From: Actinomadura sp. HBU206391
GTDB taxonomy: Bacteria; Actinomycetota; Actinomycetes; Streptosporangiales; Streptosporangiaceae
DNA length: 59,332 bases
Reading direction: 5' to 3'
Assembly (NCBI RefSeq): GCF_014323665.1
Contig: NZ_JABVEB010000023.1
Location: 1-59,332, forward strand
A model generated the notes under the pieces. The model ran no database searches and had not been told where the DNA came from. It saw only the letters and a program-made list of their open reading frames with translations. Every line of letters starts with the position of its first letter. The first letter of the stretch is position 1. This document shows positions 59,157-59,332 of this stretch, piece after piece. The translations under genes and the position numbers were made by a program.

Positions 59157-59332
59157 GTGGATCTCCCTGTGGGGAATTGCTCGGAAGGGGCGTCGGTCTC
59201 GGTCGGGCTCTCGGTCTGAGCGTCATCGGCGGCGTCTGTGCCGGTATCTGCGCTGGTATCGGCGCCGATCTCGGCGTCGGCGGCGCTCGCCGAGGGGGGT
59301 GTACGGGCGGATCCGTCCGGCAGGCCCAGGCG
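59153..59332 (-). CDS. C-terminal end of an unknown gene, cut by the window edge
   Basis: On the minus strand 59 codons run from the window edge to a TGA at 59153. The frame encodes an acidic, low-complexity tail rich in Asp, Ala, Thr and Glu (for example ADTSADTGTDAADDAQTESP). The stop overlaps the GTG of the VIT/VWA gene (GTGA), so both belong to one operon. No function can be inferred from the tail. Confidence 0.6.
   Translation of the reverse strand, partial: RLGLPDGSARTPPSASAADAEIGADTSADTGTDAADDAQTESPTETDAPSEQFPTGRST

Noticed and set aside
56817..59219. 800-codon plus-strand open frame opposite the VIT/VWA gene
   Set aside because: Arg/Gly/Asp-rich shadow; the minus strand carries the VIT and VWA motifs and a proper start.

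Overview
The window is GC-rich actinobacterial chromosome, probably Streptosporangiales (perhaps Thermomonosporaceae). The evidence is a topA / MFS-dTMP kinase fusion / holB / ricT housekeeping run, a chaplin-domain wall protein, a SigE-family sigma factor, many leaderless or GTG/TTG starts, and subtilisin and GH12 exoenzymes. The family-level placement is inference.

Layout. 1-1737 is a graveyard of mobile-element fragments (ISAs1-like, IS3-like and serine recombinase) abutting tRNA-Leu(GAG). 1869-6547 holds an M20 peptidase, an exported protein, a five-chaplin-domain surface protein and a DUF5703 gene. 6764-18511 is core genome: topA, the MFS-tmk fusion, a palindromic repeat cluster, holB, a secreted subtilase, an LMW-PTP plus fructosamine kinase pair, an anchored beta-propeller and ricT. 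18600-24506 is amino-acid metabolism: a LysR/dialkylglycine-decarboxylase divergent pair and a kynureninase-SDR operon with a divergent hydrolase. 24541-27320 has a sigma factor coupled to a membrane protein, and a secreted GH12 glucanase. 27378-33769 is a MacAB-like efflux operon plus a two-component system; both carry the same 11-bp-spaced operator.

35529-41494 is an integration hot spot at tRNA-Thr(CGT). A 2.36-kb element remnant is bounded by 59-bp direct repeats. It holds a truncated tyrosine integrase, a conserved hypothetical gene and a frameshifted DUF4259 gene. A diverged third copy of the tRNA end and its terminator lies 3.5 kb further on, marking an older insertion. 41528-47704 has a MerR/MFS drug-efflux pair and three secreted or membrane genes (DUF916, purple-acid-phosphatase-like, HupE). 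48656-51997 encodes the most intriguing protein: a 1,113-residue P-loop (STAND-like) ATPase with about 17 near-identical helical repeats. The window ends with a second DHFR-like protein, a PQQ-type sugar dehydrogenase, small membrane and secreted proteins and a VIT/VWA protein coupled to a gene running off the edge.

Working together: the efflux operon and its two-component system look like one envelope-stress module. LMW-PTP and fructosamine kinase look like a protein-deglycation pair. The chaplin-like protein, subtilase, GH12 enzyme and several lipoproteins belong to the cell surface and saprophytic lifestyle. The repeat ATPase is the best candidate for an undescribed, possibly defensive, system.
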